Counted from the first letter of the stretch, positions 16,464 to 25,487 are shown. The stretch is 64,000 bases of DNA from Streptomyces typhae (GCF_009755605.1 NZ_WPNZ01000015.1:62001-126000); one strand, 5' to 3'. Notes: a model not told the origin generated them from the sequence alone. Numbers and translations: made by a program.

Positions 16464-18053
16464 ATGAGTACCCCGGAGCACGCCGACCCGGCGGGGGCGG
16501 GCGCGCGGGCGCCCGTCGGGTTCTGGCGGCAGGCCGCCGCCGACCCCGGCCGCGTCGTCCTCGTCGCCCCCGACGGCGAGGAGTGGACGGCCGGACGGCT
16601 GCACGCCGCCGCCAACCGGCTCGTGCACGGGCTGCGCGCGGCGGGCCTCGAGCGCGGCGACGCGTTCGCCGTCGTGCTGCCGAACGGGGCGGAGTTCTTC
16701 GCCGCCTACCTCGCCGCCACGCAGGCCGGTCTCTATCTCGTACCCGTCAACCACCATCTGGTCGGGCCGGAGATCGCGTGGATCGTGGCCGACTCGGGCG
16801 CGAAGGTCCTCGTCGCGCACGAGCGGTTCGGGGCCGCCGCGGCCGCCGCGGCCGACGAGGCCGGGCTGCCGCACACGGGCCGGTACGCGGTGGGCGGCGA
16901 CATACCGGGGTTCCGGTCCTACGGCCGGCTCGTGGACGGGCAGCCGGACGCGGCGCCCCCCGAGCGCACCCTCGGCTGGGTCATGAACTACACGTCGGGC
17001 ACCACCGGGCGGCCCCGCGGCATCCGGCGCCCGCTGCCCGGCAGGCCGCCGGAGGCGTCCCCCCTCGGTGGCTTCCTCGGCGTCTTCGGCATCAAGCCCT
17101 TCGACGGCAACGTCCACCTGGTGTGCTCACCGCTCTACCACACCGCCGTCCTCCAGTTCGCGGGCGCGTCCCTGCACATGGGCCACCGGCTCGTCCTCAT
17201 GGACAGGTGGACGCCCGAGGAGATGCTCCGGCTCATCGACCGGCACTCCTGCACCCACACCCACATGGTCCCCACCCAGTTCCACCGGCTCCTCGCCCTG
17301 CCCGCGGACGTCAGGGACGCCCATGACGTGTCGTCCATGCGGCACGCCCTGCACGGGGCCGCGCCCTGCCCCGACCATGTGAAGCGGGCGATGATCGAGT
17401 GGTGGGGCGAGTGCGTCGAGGAGTACTACGCGGCCAGCGAGGGCGGCGGGGCGTTCGCCACGGCGCGGGAGTGGCTGAAGAAGCCCGGCACGGTCGGCAG
17501 GGCCTGGCCGATCAGCGAGTTGGCCGTCTTCGACGACGACGGCAACCGACTGCCGCCCGGCGAACTCGGCACCGTCTACATGAAGATGCGCACCGGCGGC
17601 TTCTCGTACCACAAGGACGCAGCGAAGACGCGGAAGAACCGCATCGGGGACTTCTTCACCGTGGGCGACCTGGGGTGCCTCGACGAGGACGGCTATCTCT
17701 TCCTGCGCGACCGCAAGATCGACATGATCATCTCAGGGGGCGTCAACATCTATCCGGCCGAGATCGAAGCGGTGCTGCTCAGCCATCCCGCGGTCGCCGA
17801 CGCCGCCGTGTTCGGCGTGCCGCACGACGACCGGGGCGAGGAGGTCAAGGCCGTCGTGGAGGCCGCCGACGGGCACACCGCGGACGACGCGCTCGCCGCC
17901 GAGGTCCTGCGCCACTGCGCACGGCTGCTCGCCGGGTACAAACGGCCGAGGAGCGTCGACTTCATCGCGTCGATGCCGCGCGACCCCAACGGCAAGCTGT
18001 ACAAGCGGCGGCTGCGGGAGCCGTACTGGGAGGGGCGGGAGCGGGCCGTGTGA
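16464..18053 (+). CDS. Acyl-CoA synthetase, FadD4-like
   Basis: 529 residues. ANL-superfamily motifs: A3 'YTSGTTGRPRGIRR' (about 174-187), A5 'EEYYAASEGGG', A7 'GDLGCLDEDGYLF', A8 'DRKIDMIISGGVNIYP' and the A10 lysine region 'DPNGKLYKRRL'. The long middle section ('HGAAPCPDHVKRAMIEWWG') resembles mycobacterial FadD4. It activates a carboxylic acid to its CoA thioester through an acyl-adenylate; substrate not known. It lies in the same direction 67 bp after the nitronate monooxygenase gene and is probably co-transcribed from the promoter near 15217. Confidence 0.87.
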   Translation: MSTPEHADPAGAGARAPVGFWRQAAADPGRVVLVAPDGEEWTAGRLHAAANRLVHGLRAAGLERGDAFAVVLPNGAEFFAAYLAATQAGLYLVPVNHHLVGPEIAWIVADSGAKVLVAHERFGAAAAAAADEAGLPHTGRYAVGGDIPGFRSYGRLVDGQPDAAPPERTLGWVMNYTSGTTGRPRGIRRPLPGRPPEASPLGGFLGVFGIKPFDGNVHLVCSPLYHTAVLQFAGASLHMGHRLVLMDRWTPEEMLRLIDRHSCTHTHMVPTQFHRLLALPADVRDAHDVSSMRHALHGAAPCPDHVKRAMIEWWGECVEEYYAASEGGGAFATAREWLKKPGTVGRAWPISELAVFDDDGNRLPPGELGTVYMKMRTGGFSYHKDAAKTRKNRIGDFFTVGDLGCLDEDGYLFLRDRKIDMIISGGVNIYPAEIEAVLLSHPAVADAAVFGVPHDDRGEEVKAVVEAADGHTADDALAAEVLRHCARLLAGYKRPRSVDFIASMPRDPNGKLYKRRLREPYWEGRERAV

Positions 18054-18114
18054 ACAACGCGCCGCCCGCCCCCCGCTCGGCTCGCTCAGCGCCGGCGGAC
18101 CCGCACCCCGGGCC

Positions 18115-18201
18115 CGCGACCGTGTGGCTCCAGGCGACGTGGCCGTTGAAGCCGGTGTTGACCACCGGGGTGCCGAGCAGGGAGGCGCCGGAGACGTTAT
18201 G
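18115..18201 (-). pseudogene. 29-codon remnant of a penicillin/AHL-acylase gene
   Basis: The minus strand reads HNVSGASLLGTPVVNTGF then NGHVAWSHTVA, the conserved block of Ntn-hydrolase penicillin acylases and N-acyl-homoserine-lactone acylases in which the oxyanion-hole Asn is found. It sits in the 235-bp gap between two ligase genes; sequence on either side does not continue the family and no start or stop fits a gene. It is most simply the scar of a deleted acylase gene. Confidence 0.6.
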
Positions 18202-18288
18202 TGAACGCCTGGAGAGCCGGTCGAGGCGGCGGCGTTCCTCCGTACAGAGCCTTGACCGGCACGCGGGGCCGCCCGCAGGATCACGCCC

Positions 18289-19872
18289 ATGAAGGGTGCG
18301 CGGGACATGCGGGACGGCCGGACCGAGCGGCCGGACGGGACGGACCAGACAGACGCAGCCGGTGGAGCGGGTGCCTCCGGAGCGCGGGCGAGCACGGTCG
18401 ACGGAGTCCTCGGGCGCAGCGCCCGCCGGACACCGGGCCGTACTGCCCTGCGCTACGCCGACCGCTCCTGGACGTACGCCGAACTCGACGACGCCGTCTC
18501 GCGGGCCGCCCGGGTCCTCGTCGCGGAGGGCCTCGGCCGCGGCGACCGCGTCGCCGCCTACGCCCACAACTCCGACGCCTACCTCATCGGCTTCCTGGCC
18601 TGCGCCCGCGCGGGCCTGGTGCACGTGCCGGTGAACCAGAACCTGACCGGCGACGACCTCGCGTACATCGTCCGGCAGTCCGGCAGCTCCCTCGTCCTCG
18701 CCGACCCCGGCATCGCCGGGCACCTCCCCGCGGGGCTGCCCGTCCTCGCGCTCAGGGACACCGACGACTCCCTGCTCGCCCGCCTCGCCGCCTGCGCACC
18801 CCACGACGGCCCAGGACCGGACGCGGAGGACCTCGTCCAGCTCCTGTACACCTCCGGCACCACGGCCCTGCCCAAGGGCGCGATGATGACCCACCGCGCC
18901 CTGGTCCACGAGTACGTGAGCGCCGTGCACGCGCTCGACCTCAAGGAGACCGACCGGCCGCTGCACTCCCTGCCGCTCTACCACTCGGCCCAGATGCACG
19001 TGTTCCTGCTGCCGTACCTGGCGGTGGGCGCCGAGAACACGATCCTCGACGCGCCCGCGGCCGGGCCTGTCCTCGACCTGGTGGCGTCCGGTCGCGCCGA
19101 CAGCCTGTTCGCGCCGCCCACCGTGTGGATCGCCCTGTCGCAGCACCCCGACTTCGCCACCCGCGACCTGAGCGCCCTGCGCAAGGCGTACTACGGCGCG
19201 TCGATCATGCCGGTGCCCGTCCTGGAGCGGCTGCGCGCGCGGCTGCCCGGCCTCGCGTTCTACAACTGCTTCGGGCAGAGCGAGATCGGCCCGCTCGCCA
19301 CCGTGCTCGGCCCCGGGGAGCACGAGGGCCGCATGGACTCGTGCGGGCGGCCCGTCCTGTTCGTGGAGGCGAAGGTCGTCGACGAGGACGGCAAGGAGGT
19401 GCCGGACGGCACCCGGGGCGAAGTGGTCTACCGCTCGCCGCAGCTCTGCCAGGGGTACTGGGACAAGCCGGAGGAGACCGCGGAGGCCTTCCGCGACGGC
19501 TGGTTCCACTCCGGCGACCTCGCCGTGCGCGACGCGGAGGGCTACTTCACCGTCGTCGACCGCGTGAAGGACGTCATCAACTCCGGGGGCGTGCTCGTCG
19601 CGTCCCGCCAGGTCGAGGACGCCCTCTACACCCATCCCGCCGTCGCCGAGACCGCCGTGGTCGGGCTGCCCGACGAGCGCTGGATCGAGGCCGTCACCGC
19701 CGTCGTGGTCCGCGGGGCGGACGTCACCGAGGCCGAACTCGTCGCCCACGCACGCGAACGGCTCGCCCACTTCAAGGCACCCAAGCGCGTGGTGTTCGTG
19801 GACGCCCTGCCGCGCAACGCCAGCGGGAAGATCCTCAAGCGGGAGCTGCGCAGGCGCCTCGCGGACGGCTGA
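18289..19872 (+). CDS. AMP-dependent acyl-CoA synthetase
   Basis: 527 residues, ATG at 18289 with CAGGA upstream. A3 motif 'LYTSGTTALPKGAMM' (about 185-199), A5 'FYNCFGQSEIGPL', A8 'VDRVKDVINSGGVLVASRQV' and A10 'NASGKILKRELRR' are intact, so the enzyme should adenylate and thioesterify a carboxylate. The first 40 residues are a disordered Gly/Ala-rich tail. It resembles medium- or long-chain FadD proteins rather than FadD19. Same direction as the preceding ligase but separated by the acylase remnant. Confidence 0.87.
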   Translation: MKGARDMRDGRTERPDGTDQTDAAGGAGASGARASTVDGVLGRSARRTPGRTALRYADRSWTYAELDDAVSRAARVLVAEGLGRGDRVAAYAHNSDAYLIGFLACARAGLVHVPVNQNLTGDDLAYIVRQSGSSLVLADPGIAGHLPAGLPVLALRDTDDSLLARLAACAPHDGPGPDAEDLVQLLYTSGTTALPKGAMMTHRALVHEYVSAVHALDLKETDRPLHSLPLYHSAQMHVFLLPYLAVGAENTILDAPAAGPVLDLVASGRADSLFAPPTVWIALSQHPDFATRDLSALRKAYYGASIMPVPVLERLRARLPGLAFYNCFGQSEIGPLATVLGPGEHEGRMDSCGRPVLFVEAKVVDEDGKEVPDGTRGEVVYRSPQLCQGYWDKPEETAEAFRDGWFHSGDLAVRDAEGYFTVVDRVKDVINSGGVLVASRQVEDALYTHPAVAETAVVGLPDERWIEAVTAVVVRGADVTEAELVAHARERLAHFKAPKRVVFVDALPRNASGKILKRELRRRLADG

Positions 19873-19917
19873 CCCCACCCCGCGCACCGCCCTGTGCTGT
19901 CGGCCCGCTGTCGGGTG

Positions 19918-19934
19918 CCGACACGGCGTGTCGG
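19918..19934. terminator. Inverted repeat after the acyl-CoA synthetase gene
   Basis: CCGACAC-GGC-GTGTCGG forms a 7-bp perfect stem with a 3-nt loop, 46 bp after the ligase stop and 78 bp before the SDR start. It could be a weak terminator or an operator for the SDR gene; no T-run follows. Confidence 0.35.
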
Positions 19935-20011
19935 TCCGCTGTCCGCGAGGGCGGTGATCGTGGTGCGGACAGGGCCGGTGCCCCGGCCCCCCGCCTGCGC
20001 AAGGAGCCGCC

Positions 20012-20965
20012 ATGTCTGCCCCCGCCCCCTCTCCCGTACCCGCTTCCGCTTCCGGCCGGGCCTGGGACGTGCACCGGCTGCCGTCCGCCGAGGGCAGGAC
20101 CTTCCTGGTGACGGGCGGCAACGCGGGCATCGGCTACTTCGTCGCCGAGCAGCTCGCCGCCACCGGGGCGGACGTGGTCGTCGCCGGCAGGACCGCGGCG
20201 CGGGCCGAGGCCGCCATGGCGGCGATCCGCATCCGGTACCCCGCCGCGCGCCTGCGCCACTGCCTCCTTGACCTCGCCGACCTGGCCACCCTGGAGCGGT
20301 CCGTGCGGGAGCTGGGGCCCGTCCGGCTCGACGCGGTGGTCCTCAACGCCGGTGTGGCGCTCGACGACCCGCCGCGCAGGGAGACCGCCGACGGCCACGA
20401 GGCGATGTTCGGCACCAACCACCTCGGCCACTTCGCGCTCACGCACCGGCTCGCGCCCCTCCTGGCGCCCGCCGCCCGCGTCGTCACCGTCGGCAGCTTC
20501 GCCGCCCGCTCCGAGCGCCTGGACCTGGACGACCTCCAGTCCCTGCGGGACTACCGCCCCAAGCGCGCCTACGGCCGCTCCAAGCTGGCACAGACCCTCT
20601 TCGCCCTCGAACTCGACCGCCGGCTCCGGGCGGCGGGCAGCGGCGTGCGCAGCGTCGTGGCCCATCCCGGCGGCGCCCTCGACTCCCTGACGCCCGCACG
20701 TCCCGGTGTCCATGGCGGTGCCGCGGGGCGACGGCTGCTGGGCGCGCCCGCCGGGCTCGTCCTTCAGGGCAAGGAGGCGGGGGCGTGGCCCATGGTGCGG
20801 GCCGTGCTCGACCCGGCGGTGCGGGGCGGGCAGGTCTGGGGCCCCCGGGTGTTCGGCCTGCGGGGCGAGCCGAAGCTCGAACGGCCGCAGGCGCACTACA
20901 CGGACCGTGCGACCGCCGCGCGGCTGTGGGCGGCGAGCGCGCGACTGACCGGAGTGGACGCCTAG
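20012..20965 (+). CDS. Short-chain dehydrogenase/reductase
   Basis: 317 residues from the ATG at 20012, behind AAGGAG. The NAD(P) motif is 'VTGGNAGIGYFVAEQLAATG' (about 33-52), the NAG motif is 'VVLNAGVAL', and the catalytic Ser and Tyr/Lys are in 'VGSFAARSE' and 'YGRSKLAQ'. The arrangement, including 'NHLGHFALTH', is that of retinol dehydrogenase/WWOX-like SDRs. Substrate unknown; a hydroxysteroid or acyl side-chain alcohol is possible given the surroundings but not shown. It converges with the PaaK gene, 19 bp between stops. Confidence 0.88.
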   Translation: MSAPAPSPVPASASGRAWDVHRLPSAEGRTFLVTGGNAGIGYFVAEQLAATGADVVVAGRTAARAEAAMAAIRIRYPAARLRHCLLDLADLATLERSVRELGPVRLDAVVLNAGVALDDPPRRETADGHEAMFGTNHLGHFALTHRLAPLLAPAARVVTVGSFAARSERLDLDDLQSLRDYRPKRAYGRSKLAQTLFALELDRRLRAAGSGVRSVVAHPGGALDSLTPARPGVHGGAAGRRLLGAPAGLVLQGKEAGAWPMVRAVLDPAVRGGQVWGPRVFGLRGEPKLERPQAHYTDRATAARLWAASARLTGVDA

Positions 20966-20984
20966 CCCCCGTGCGTACGGGGAC

Positions 20985-22280
20985 TCACTTCTCCCGCAGG
21001 TCCACGATCCGCCGGATTTTGCCCACCGAACGCTCGATGCTCTCCGGGTCCACGACCTCCACGGCCACCGAGACGCCGATGCCGTCCTTGACCGCCGACT
21101 CGATCTCCCGCGCGGCTGTCTCGCGCCGCCCGCGCGGGGTGTCGGGACGGGCCTCCACCCGGACGGTGAGGGCGTCGAGACGGCCCTCCCGCGTCAGCCG
21201 CAGCTGGAAGTGCGGGGCGAGCCCGGGGGTGCCGAGGACGATCTCCTCGATCTGGGTGGGGAAGAGGTTCACCCCGCGCAGGATCACCATGTCGTCGCTG
21301 CGCCCGGTGATCTTCTCCATGCGCCGGAACGCCCGTGCCGTGCCGGGCAGGAGCCGCGTCAGATCGCGGGTGCGGTAGCGGATGACCGGCAGTGCCTCCT
21401 TGGTGAGGGAGGTGAAGACCAGCTCGCCGTGCTCGCCGTCGGGCAGCACCCGGCCCGTGATCGGGTCCACGACCTCGGGGTAGAAGTGGTCCTCCCAGAT
21501 GTGCAGGCCGTCCTTGGTCTCCACGCACTCCTGGGCGACACCGGGGCCGATGACCTCCGAGAGCCCGTAGATGTCCACGGCGTCGATCGCGAACCGCTCC
21601 TCGATCTCGGTCCGCATCGCCTCCGTCCACGGCTCCGCGCCGAAGATGCCCACCTGGAGCGAGGTCGTGCGCGGATCGATGCCCTGCCGCTCGAACTCCT
21701 CCAGGAGGGTCAGCATGTACGACGGCGTCACCATGATGATCTCCGGGCGGAAGTCCAGGATGAGCTGCACCTGGCGGGCGGTCATGCCGCCGGACGCGGG
21801 GATCACCGTGCAGCCGAGCCGCTCGGCGCCGTAGTGCGCGCCGAGGCCGCCGGTGAAGAGCCCGTATCCGTAGGCCACGTGCACCTTGTGGCCCGGCCGC
21901 CCGCCCGCCGCGCGGATGGAGCGCGCCACGACGTCGGCCCACATGTTCAGGTCCTGCTCGGTGTAGCCCACGACGGTGGGGCGCCCGGTGGTGCCGCTCG
22001 ACGCGTGCAGCCGCCGCAGCTCGGACTGCTCCACGGCGAACATCCCGAAGGGGTAGTTCGCCCGCAGGTCCGCCTTCGTGGTGAACGGGAAACGGCCTAG
22101 GTCGGCGAGGGTGTGGCAGTCGTCGGGCCCGAGCCCCGCCGCGTCGAACGCCGCCCGGTAGAAGGGCACGTTCTCGTAGGCGTGCAGCAAGGTGTCCTGA
22201 AGCCGTTCGAGTTGCAGTGCCTCCAGCTCCGCGCGGCCGAGCCGCTCCGCCGCGTCGAGGAGTGCCGGTGTGCGCGCCAT
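20985..22280 (-). CDS. paaK: Phenylacetate--CoA ligase
   Basis: 431 residues, matching the usual PaaK length. Motifs are 'YENVPFYRAAFDAAG' near the N-terminus, the P-loop 'LHASSGTTGRPTVVGYT' (about 91-107), 'DIYGLSEVIGPGVAQEC' and 'GRSDDMVILRGVNLFPTQIEE', then a C-terminal domain with 'GKIRRIVDLR'. It would convert phenylacetate plus ATP and CoA to phenylacetyl-CoA (EC 6.2.1.30). No paaABCDE epoxidase genes are nearby, so it may act on a related aryl acid or feed CoA esters to the surrounding enzymes. Confidence 0.9.
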   Translation of the reverse strand: MARTPALLDAAERLGRAELEALQLERLQDTLLHAYENVPFYRAAFDAAGLGPDDCHTLADLGRFPFTTKADLRANYPFGMFAVEQSELRRLHASSGTTGRPTVVGYTEQDLNMWADVVARSIRAAGGRPGHKVHVAYGYGLFTGGLGAHYGAERLGCTVIPASGGMTARQVQLILDFRPEIIMVTPSYMLTLLEEFERQGIDPRTTSLQVGIFGAEPWTEAMRTEIEERFAIDAVDIYGLSEVIGPGVAQECVETKDGLHIWEDHFYPEVVDPITGRVLPDGEHGELVFTSLTKEALPVIRYRTRDLTRLLPGTARAFRRMEKITGRSDDMVILRGVNLFPTQIEEIVLGTPGLAPHFQLRLTREGRLDALTVRVEARPDTPRGRRETAAREIESAVKDGIGVSVAVEVVDPESIERSVGKIRRIVDLREK

Positions 22281-22426
22281 CTGGAGATACCCCCGTCCCT
22301 GCCGGGCGACCGTGGAGTCGGCCGATCTTGTGTCGGGGTCAGTTATTCAAGGTTCACCGCTTCTGGCAAGGGTTTCGTACGAGGTGGCGCGGGTGACGGC
22401 ACGACGCGGTGGGGGCGGTGGTGGTG

Positions 22427-22495
22427 CCGGGGACCGCGGTGCCGGACGGTGCCGCGCCCGGCGGCGCCCGGCCGGGCCCGGGAAGCGGTCCCCGG
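22427..22495. terminator. Long stem in the 304-bp gap between the FadD19-like and paaK genes
   Basis: CCGGGGACCGC (22427-22437) and GCGGTCCCCGG (22485-22495) are perfect complements, with a GC-rich 47-nt inner segment that can fold further. It lies 90 nt past the stop of the FadD19-like gene and is plausible as its terminator. Apart from this and the paaK promoter region near 22300-22400, I see nothing else in the gap. Confidence 0.4.
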
Positions 22496-22584
22496 CCCCG
22501 CTCGGAAGTCGTCCACCGTACGCGTCCGCTCCCTGATCCGGACACCGGGGGTCCAGACACCGGCTGGCTCCAAGGGTGCGATGT

Positions 22585-24222
22585 TCAGCGTACTGAACGC
22601 CGGCGAGCGGTCTTCGCGGCCACCGCCCGTGCCCAGCGATAGTCCGCCTTGCCGCTCGGTGAGCGCTGGATGCGGTCCGTGAAGACCACCACGCGGGGGA
22701 TCTTGTACCCGGCGAGGCGGCTGCGGCAGTGGCTCTGGAGCGCGGGCAGGTCCACGGCTCCCGCGTCCGCGCGCAGTTGCACCACGGCCGCGACCCGGTT
22801 GCCCCAGCGCTCGTCGGGCACCCCCGCGACCAGCACGTCGTAGACGCCCGGATGGGACTTGAGCGCCTGCTCGACCTCCTCCGGATACACCTTCTCGCCA
22901 CCGGTGTTGATGCACTGCGAGCCCCGGCCGAGCACCGTGACGACGCCCTCGTCGTCGACCGTCGCCATGTCGCCGAGCAGCACCCAGCGTTCGTCACCGC
23001 GCCGGAAGAAGGTCTCGTCCGTCTTCTTCGGGTCGTTGTAGTAGCCGAGCGGCACGTGGCCGCGCTGTGCGATGCGGCCCACCACGCCCGGCGGTACCGG
23101 TTCGCGGGTCGCCGGATCCACCACCTGCGTACGGGTGTTGACCCGCAGACGGAAGCCCTTGTCGGGGCCCGAGTCGTCCGTCGCGGTCCCGTTGAACCCG
23201 GACTCGGACGAGCCGAAGTTGTTGAGCAGCAGCACATGCGGTGCGAGCGCCGCGAACTCGGCGCGGACCGTCTCCGACATGATCGCGCCCGACGACGACA
23301 CGCTGAAGAGGGACGACAGGTCGGTGCCGCGCAGCGGACCGTTCAGGGCGTCGATGAGGGGCCGCAGCATCGCGTCGCCCACCAGGGACACACTGGTGAC
23401 CTTCTCCTTCGCTATGGTGCGCAGCACTTCATCGGGTACGAACCTGCGGTGGACGACGAGCCTTTGGCCGAAGTGGAAGCAGATGAAGGCGGTCAGCGTC
23501 GAGGTGCCGTGCATCAGGGGCGGCGTCGGGAAGAACGTCATGCCGGCGCCGCCCGCCGCCACCCGCTCGGCGACCTCCTGCGGGCGCGTCACCGGCTCCC
23601 CGGTCGGGGCGCCGCCGCCGAGCCCGGAGAAGAACAGGTCCTCCTGGCGCCACATCACTCCCTTGGGCATCCCTGTCGTGCCCCCGGTGCAGATGATGAA
23701 GAGGTCGTCCGCCGAACGCCCGGGGAAGCCGCGGCCCGGCGACCCGGACGCCTCGGCCGCGGCGAAGGGCACCGCGTCGGGGCCCCCGGCCCCGGAGTGC
23801 GCCGCCCCGTCCACCCGGATCAGATGGCGCAGCTTCTCCGTGCGCGGCAGGGCCGCGGCGACCCGCTCCTCGAACTCCGCGTCGTACACCAGCGCCGCGA
23901 GGTCCGCGTCCCGGTAGAGATGGACCAACTCCTCCTCGACATAGCGGTAGTTGACGTTCACCGGTACGACGCGGGCCTTGAGGCAGGCCAAGACCGTCTG
24001 GAGGTACTCGACGCCGTTGTACAGATGCAGGCCGAGGTGTTCGCCCGGCTTGAGCCCGCAATCGATCAGATGGTGTGCCAGACGGTTCGCCGCGGTGTCG
24101 AGCTCCGCGTACGTGAGCGCGCGCTCCGCACCCGTGCCGGGGTGGTCGACGTACAGGAGAGCGGCACGGTCGGGCACCACGTCCACGACTGACTCGAACA
24201 GGTCGGCAAGGTTGTACTCCAC
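22585..24222 (-). CDS. fadD19: Steroid-CoA ligase, FadD19-like
   Basis: 545 residues from the GTG at 24222, which has AGGAGGAG upstream; the longer ORF from 24378 lacks support. The order of blocks follows mycobacterial FadD19: 'NLADLFESVVDVVPDRAAL', 'NRLAHHLIDCGLKPGE', 'VNVNYRYVEEEL', A3 'ICTGGTTGMPKGVMWRQED', 'NNFGSSESGFNGT', 'LGRGSQCINTGGEKVYPEE' and A10 'SPSGKADYRWAR'. FadD19 attaches CoA to C26/C24 acids of the sterol side chain. It is divergent from the EchA19-like gene, the same arrangement as Rv3515c/Rv3516 in M. tuberculosis. The symbol is by analogy. Confidence 0.83.
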   Translation of the reverse strand: MEYNLADLFESVVDVVPDRAALLYVDHPGTGAERALTYAELDTAANRLAHHLIDCGLKPGEHLGLHLYNGVEYLQTVLACLKARVVPVNVNYRYVEEELVHLYRDADLAALVYDAEFEERVAAALPRTEKLRHLIRVDGAAHSGAGGPDAVPFAAAEASGSPGRGFPGRSADDLFIICTGGTTGMPKGVMWRQEDLFFSGLGGGAPTGEPVTRPQEVAERVAAGGAGMTFFPTPPLMHGTSTLTAFICFHFGQRLVVHRRFVPDEVLRTIAKEKVTSVSLVGDAMLRPLIDALNGPLRGTDLSSLFSVSSSGAIMSETVRAEFAALAPHVLLLNNFGSSESGFNGTATDDSGPDKGFRLRVNTRTQVVDPATREPVPPGVVGRIAQRGHVPLGYYNDPKKTDETFFRRGDERWVLLGDMATVDDEGVVTVLGRGSQCINTGGEKVYPEEVEQALKSHPGVYDVLVAGVPDERWGNRVAAVVQLRADAGAVDLPALQSHCRSRLAGYKIPRVVVFTDRIQRSPSGKADYRWARAVAAKTARRRSVR

Positions 24223-24330
24223 CGCTCCTCCTGACCCCGGCGTCGTCGCGCGTGGCGGTCGCACGCCATCGCGTGTGGCGGTCACTAGAGCAGAGCCGCC
24301 CACAAGTGGGAAGGGCCGCCGCGAAGTAAA

Positions 24331-24345
24331 CTGACTAGGTGTCAG
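24331..24345. promoter_or_regulatory. CTGAC-N5-GTCAG operator between the FadD19-like and EchA19-like genes
   Basis: CTGACTAGGTGTCAG is a perfect 5-5-5 inverted repeat in the AT-richest part of the divergent intergenic region, with AAGTAAA on its left flank (compare AAGTAT at the 15217 site). It could control both directions. It does not match the KstR consensus. Confidence 0.55.
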
Positions 24346-24395
24346 AAAACTATTGAAGTGCCGCGTCGCCTCCTGCAACCTGTTCCGGGTCCGAC

Positions 24396-24464
24396 GACGT
24401 CGGGACAGCTCCGCACGCGAGGGCGGCCGCGGACGTCGGGACGGCTGCGAACGGGAGGACGGCC
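24396..24464 (+). repeat. 36-bp direct repeat in the leader of the EchA19-like gene
   Basis: Two adjacent copies start GACGTCGGGAC (24396 and 24432) and share GGCCGC/GGCC ends; the second copy carries the GGGAGGAC that serves as the ribosome site just before the ATG at 24465. Confidence 0.7.
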
Positions 24465-25265
24465 ATGAGTGGTACGGAACATCTCTCCGTGCGGCGCGAA
24501 GGCGCCACGCTGATACTCACGCTCGACCGGCCGGAGGCCAGGAACGCGCTTTCGCTGCCCATGCTCGTCGGCCTGTACGACGGCTGGGTGGCCGCCGACG
24601 CCGACGACGCGGTGCGCTCCGTCGTCCTCACCGGGGCGGGCGGCGCCTTCTGCGCGGGCATGGACCTCAAGGCCCTCGCCGGAAAGGGCATGGACGGCGA
24701 GCAGTACAGGGACCGGCTCAAGGCCGACCCCGACCTGCACTGGAAGGCCATGCTGCGCCACCACCGGCCGCGCAAGCCGGTCATCGCCGCCGTCGAGGGC
24801 GCCTGCGTGGCCGGCGGCACCGAGATGTTGCAGGGAACCGACATCCGGGTGGCGGGGGAGTCCGCGACCTTCGGGCTCTTCGAGGTCAGGCGGGGGCTGT
24901 TCCCCATCGGCGGATCGACCGTACGGCTGCCGCGGCAGATCCCCCGCACGCACGCCCTGGAGATGCTGCTCACCGGCCGTGCCTACTCCGCGGCCGAGGC
25001 CGCGGCGATCGGCCTCGTCGGGCGGGTCGTGCCCGACGGCACCGCGCTCGGCGCGGCGCTCGCCGTGGCCGAGCGGATCAACGCGTGCGGGCCGCTGGCC
25101 GTGGAGGCCGTCAAGGCCGCCGTGTACGAGGCCCTGGAGATGAGCGAGGCGGACGGCCTTGCGGCCGAGCTCACGAGGGGGTGGCCTGTTTTTGACACGG
25201 CTGACGCCGAGGAAGGGGCCCGTGCCTTCGCCGAGAAGAGGGTGCCCGTCTTCCGGCGGGCCTAG
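24465..25265 (+). CDS. echA19: Enoyl-CoA hydratase, EchA19-like (steroid side chain)
   Basis: 266 residues. The crotonase oxyanion-hole blocks are 'LTGAGGAFCAGMDLKAL' and 'VEGACVAGGTEMLQGTDIRV', with the catalytic Glu in GGTEML, and 'PIGGSTVRLPRQIP'. The C-terminal 'EGARAFAEKRVPVF' also matches EchA19 (Rv3516), which hydrates C24 steroid enoyl-CoAs. It is divergent from the FadD19-like ligase and followed by the Rv3521/Ltp4/Ltp3-like genes, the same order as in mycobacteria. The symbol is by analogy. Confidence 0.83.
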   Translation: MSGTEHLSVRREGATLILTLDRPEARNALSLPMLVGLYDGWVAADADDAVRSVVLTGAGGAFCAGMDLKALAGKGMDGEQYRDRLKADPDLHWKAMLRHHRPRKPVIAAVEGACVAGGTEMLQGTDIRVAGESATFGLFEVRRGLFPIGGSTVRLPRQIPRTHALEMLLTGRAYSAAEAAAIGLVGRVVPDGTALGAALAVAERINACGPLAVEAVKAAVYEALEMSEADGLAAELTRGWPVFDTADAEEGARAFAEKRVPVFRRA

Positions 25266-25322
25266 GTCGGTTCTCCTGCGGGGTGCGTCCGTCGTTCTCG
25301 GCTGCGGGAGCGTTGTGGCCGG

Positions 25323-25471
25323 TCGCGCAGCTCCCCGCGCCCCTTATGGGGTGCCCCCTGTCGCACGGTCCCCGCGCGTCTTACAGGGCGTCACCTGTCG
25401 CACGGTCCCCGCGCGCCTTACGGGGCGCCACCTGTCGCACGGCCCCCAGGCCCCTTACGGGGCGCCCCCAC
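25323..25471 (+). repeat. Four tandem copies of a 37-bp Streptomyces intergenic hairpin repeat
   Basis: Units begin TCGCACGGTCCCCGCGC or a variant and contain a small stem such as GCGCCCC-TTAT-GGGGTGC. The first copy (38 bp) has the form CGCGCAGCTCCCCGCGCC that is widely scattered in Streptomyces genomes as a single element. Here it is tandemly repeated between the EchA19-like and OB-protein genes and could slow or stop transcription. Confidence 0.8.
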
Positions 25472-25487
25472 GGAAACGGAGTCCGAA

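Noticed and set aside
25323..25471. Possible CRISPR array
   Set aside because: The 37-bp units abut with no spacers and belong to a known dispersed Streptomyces repeat.
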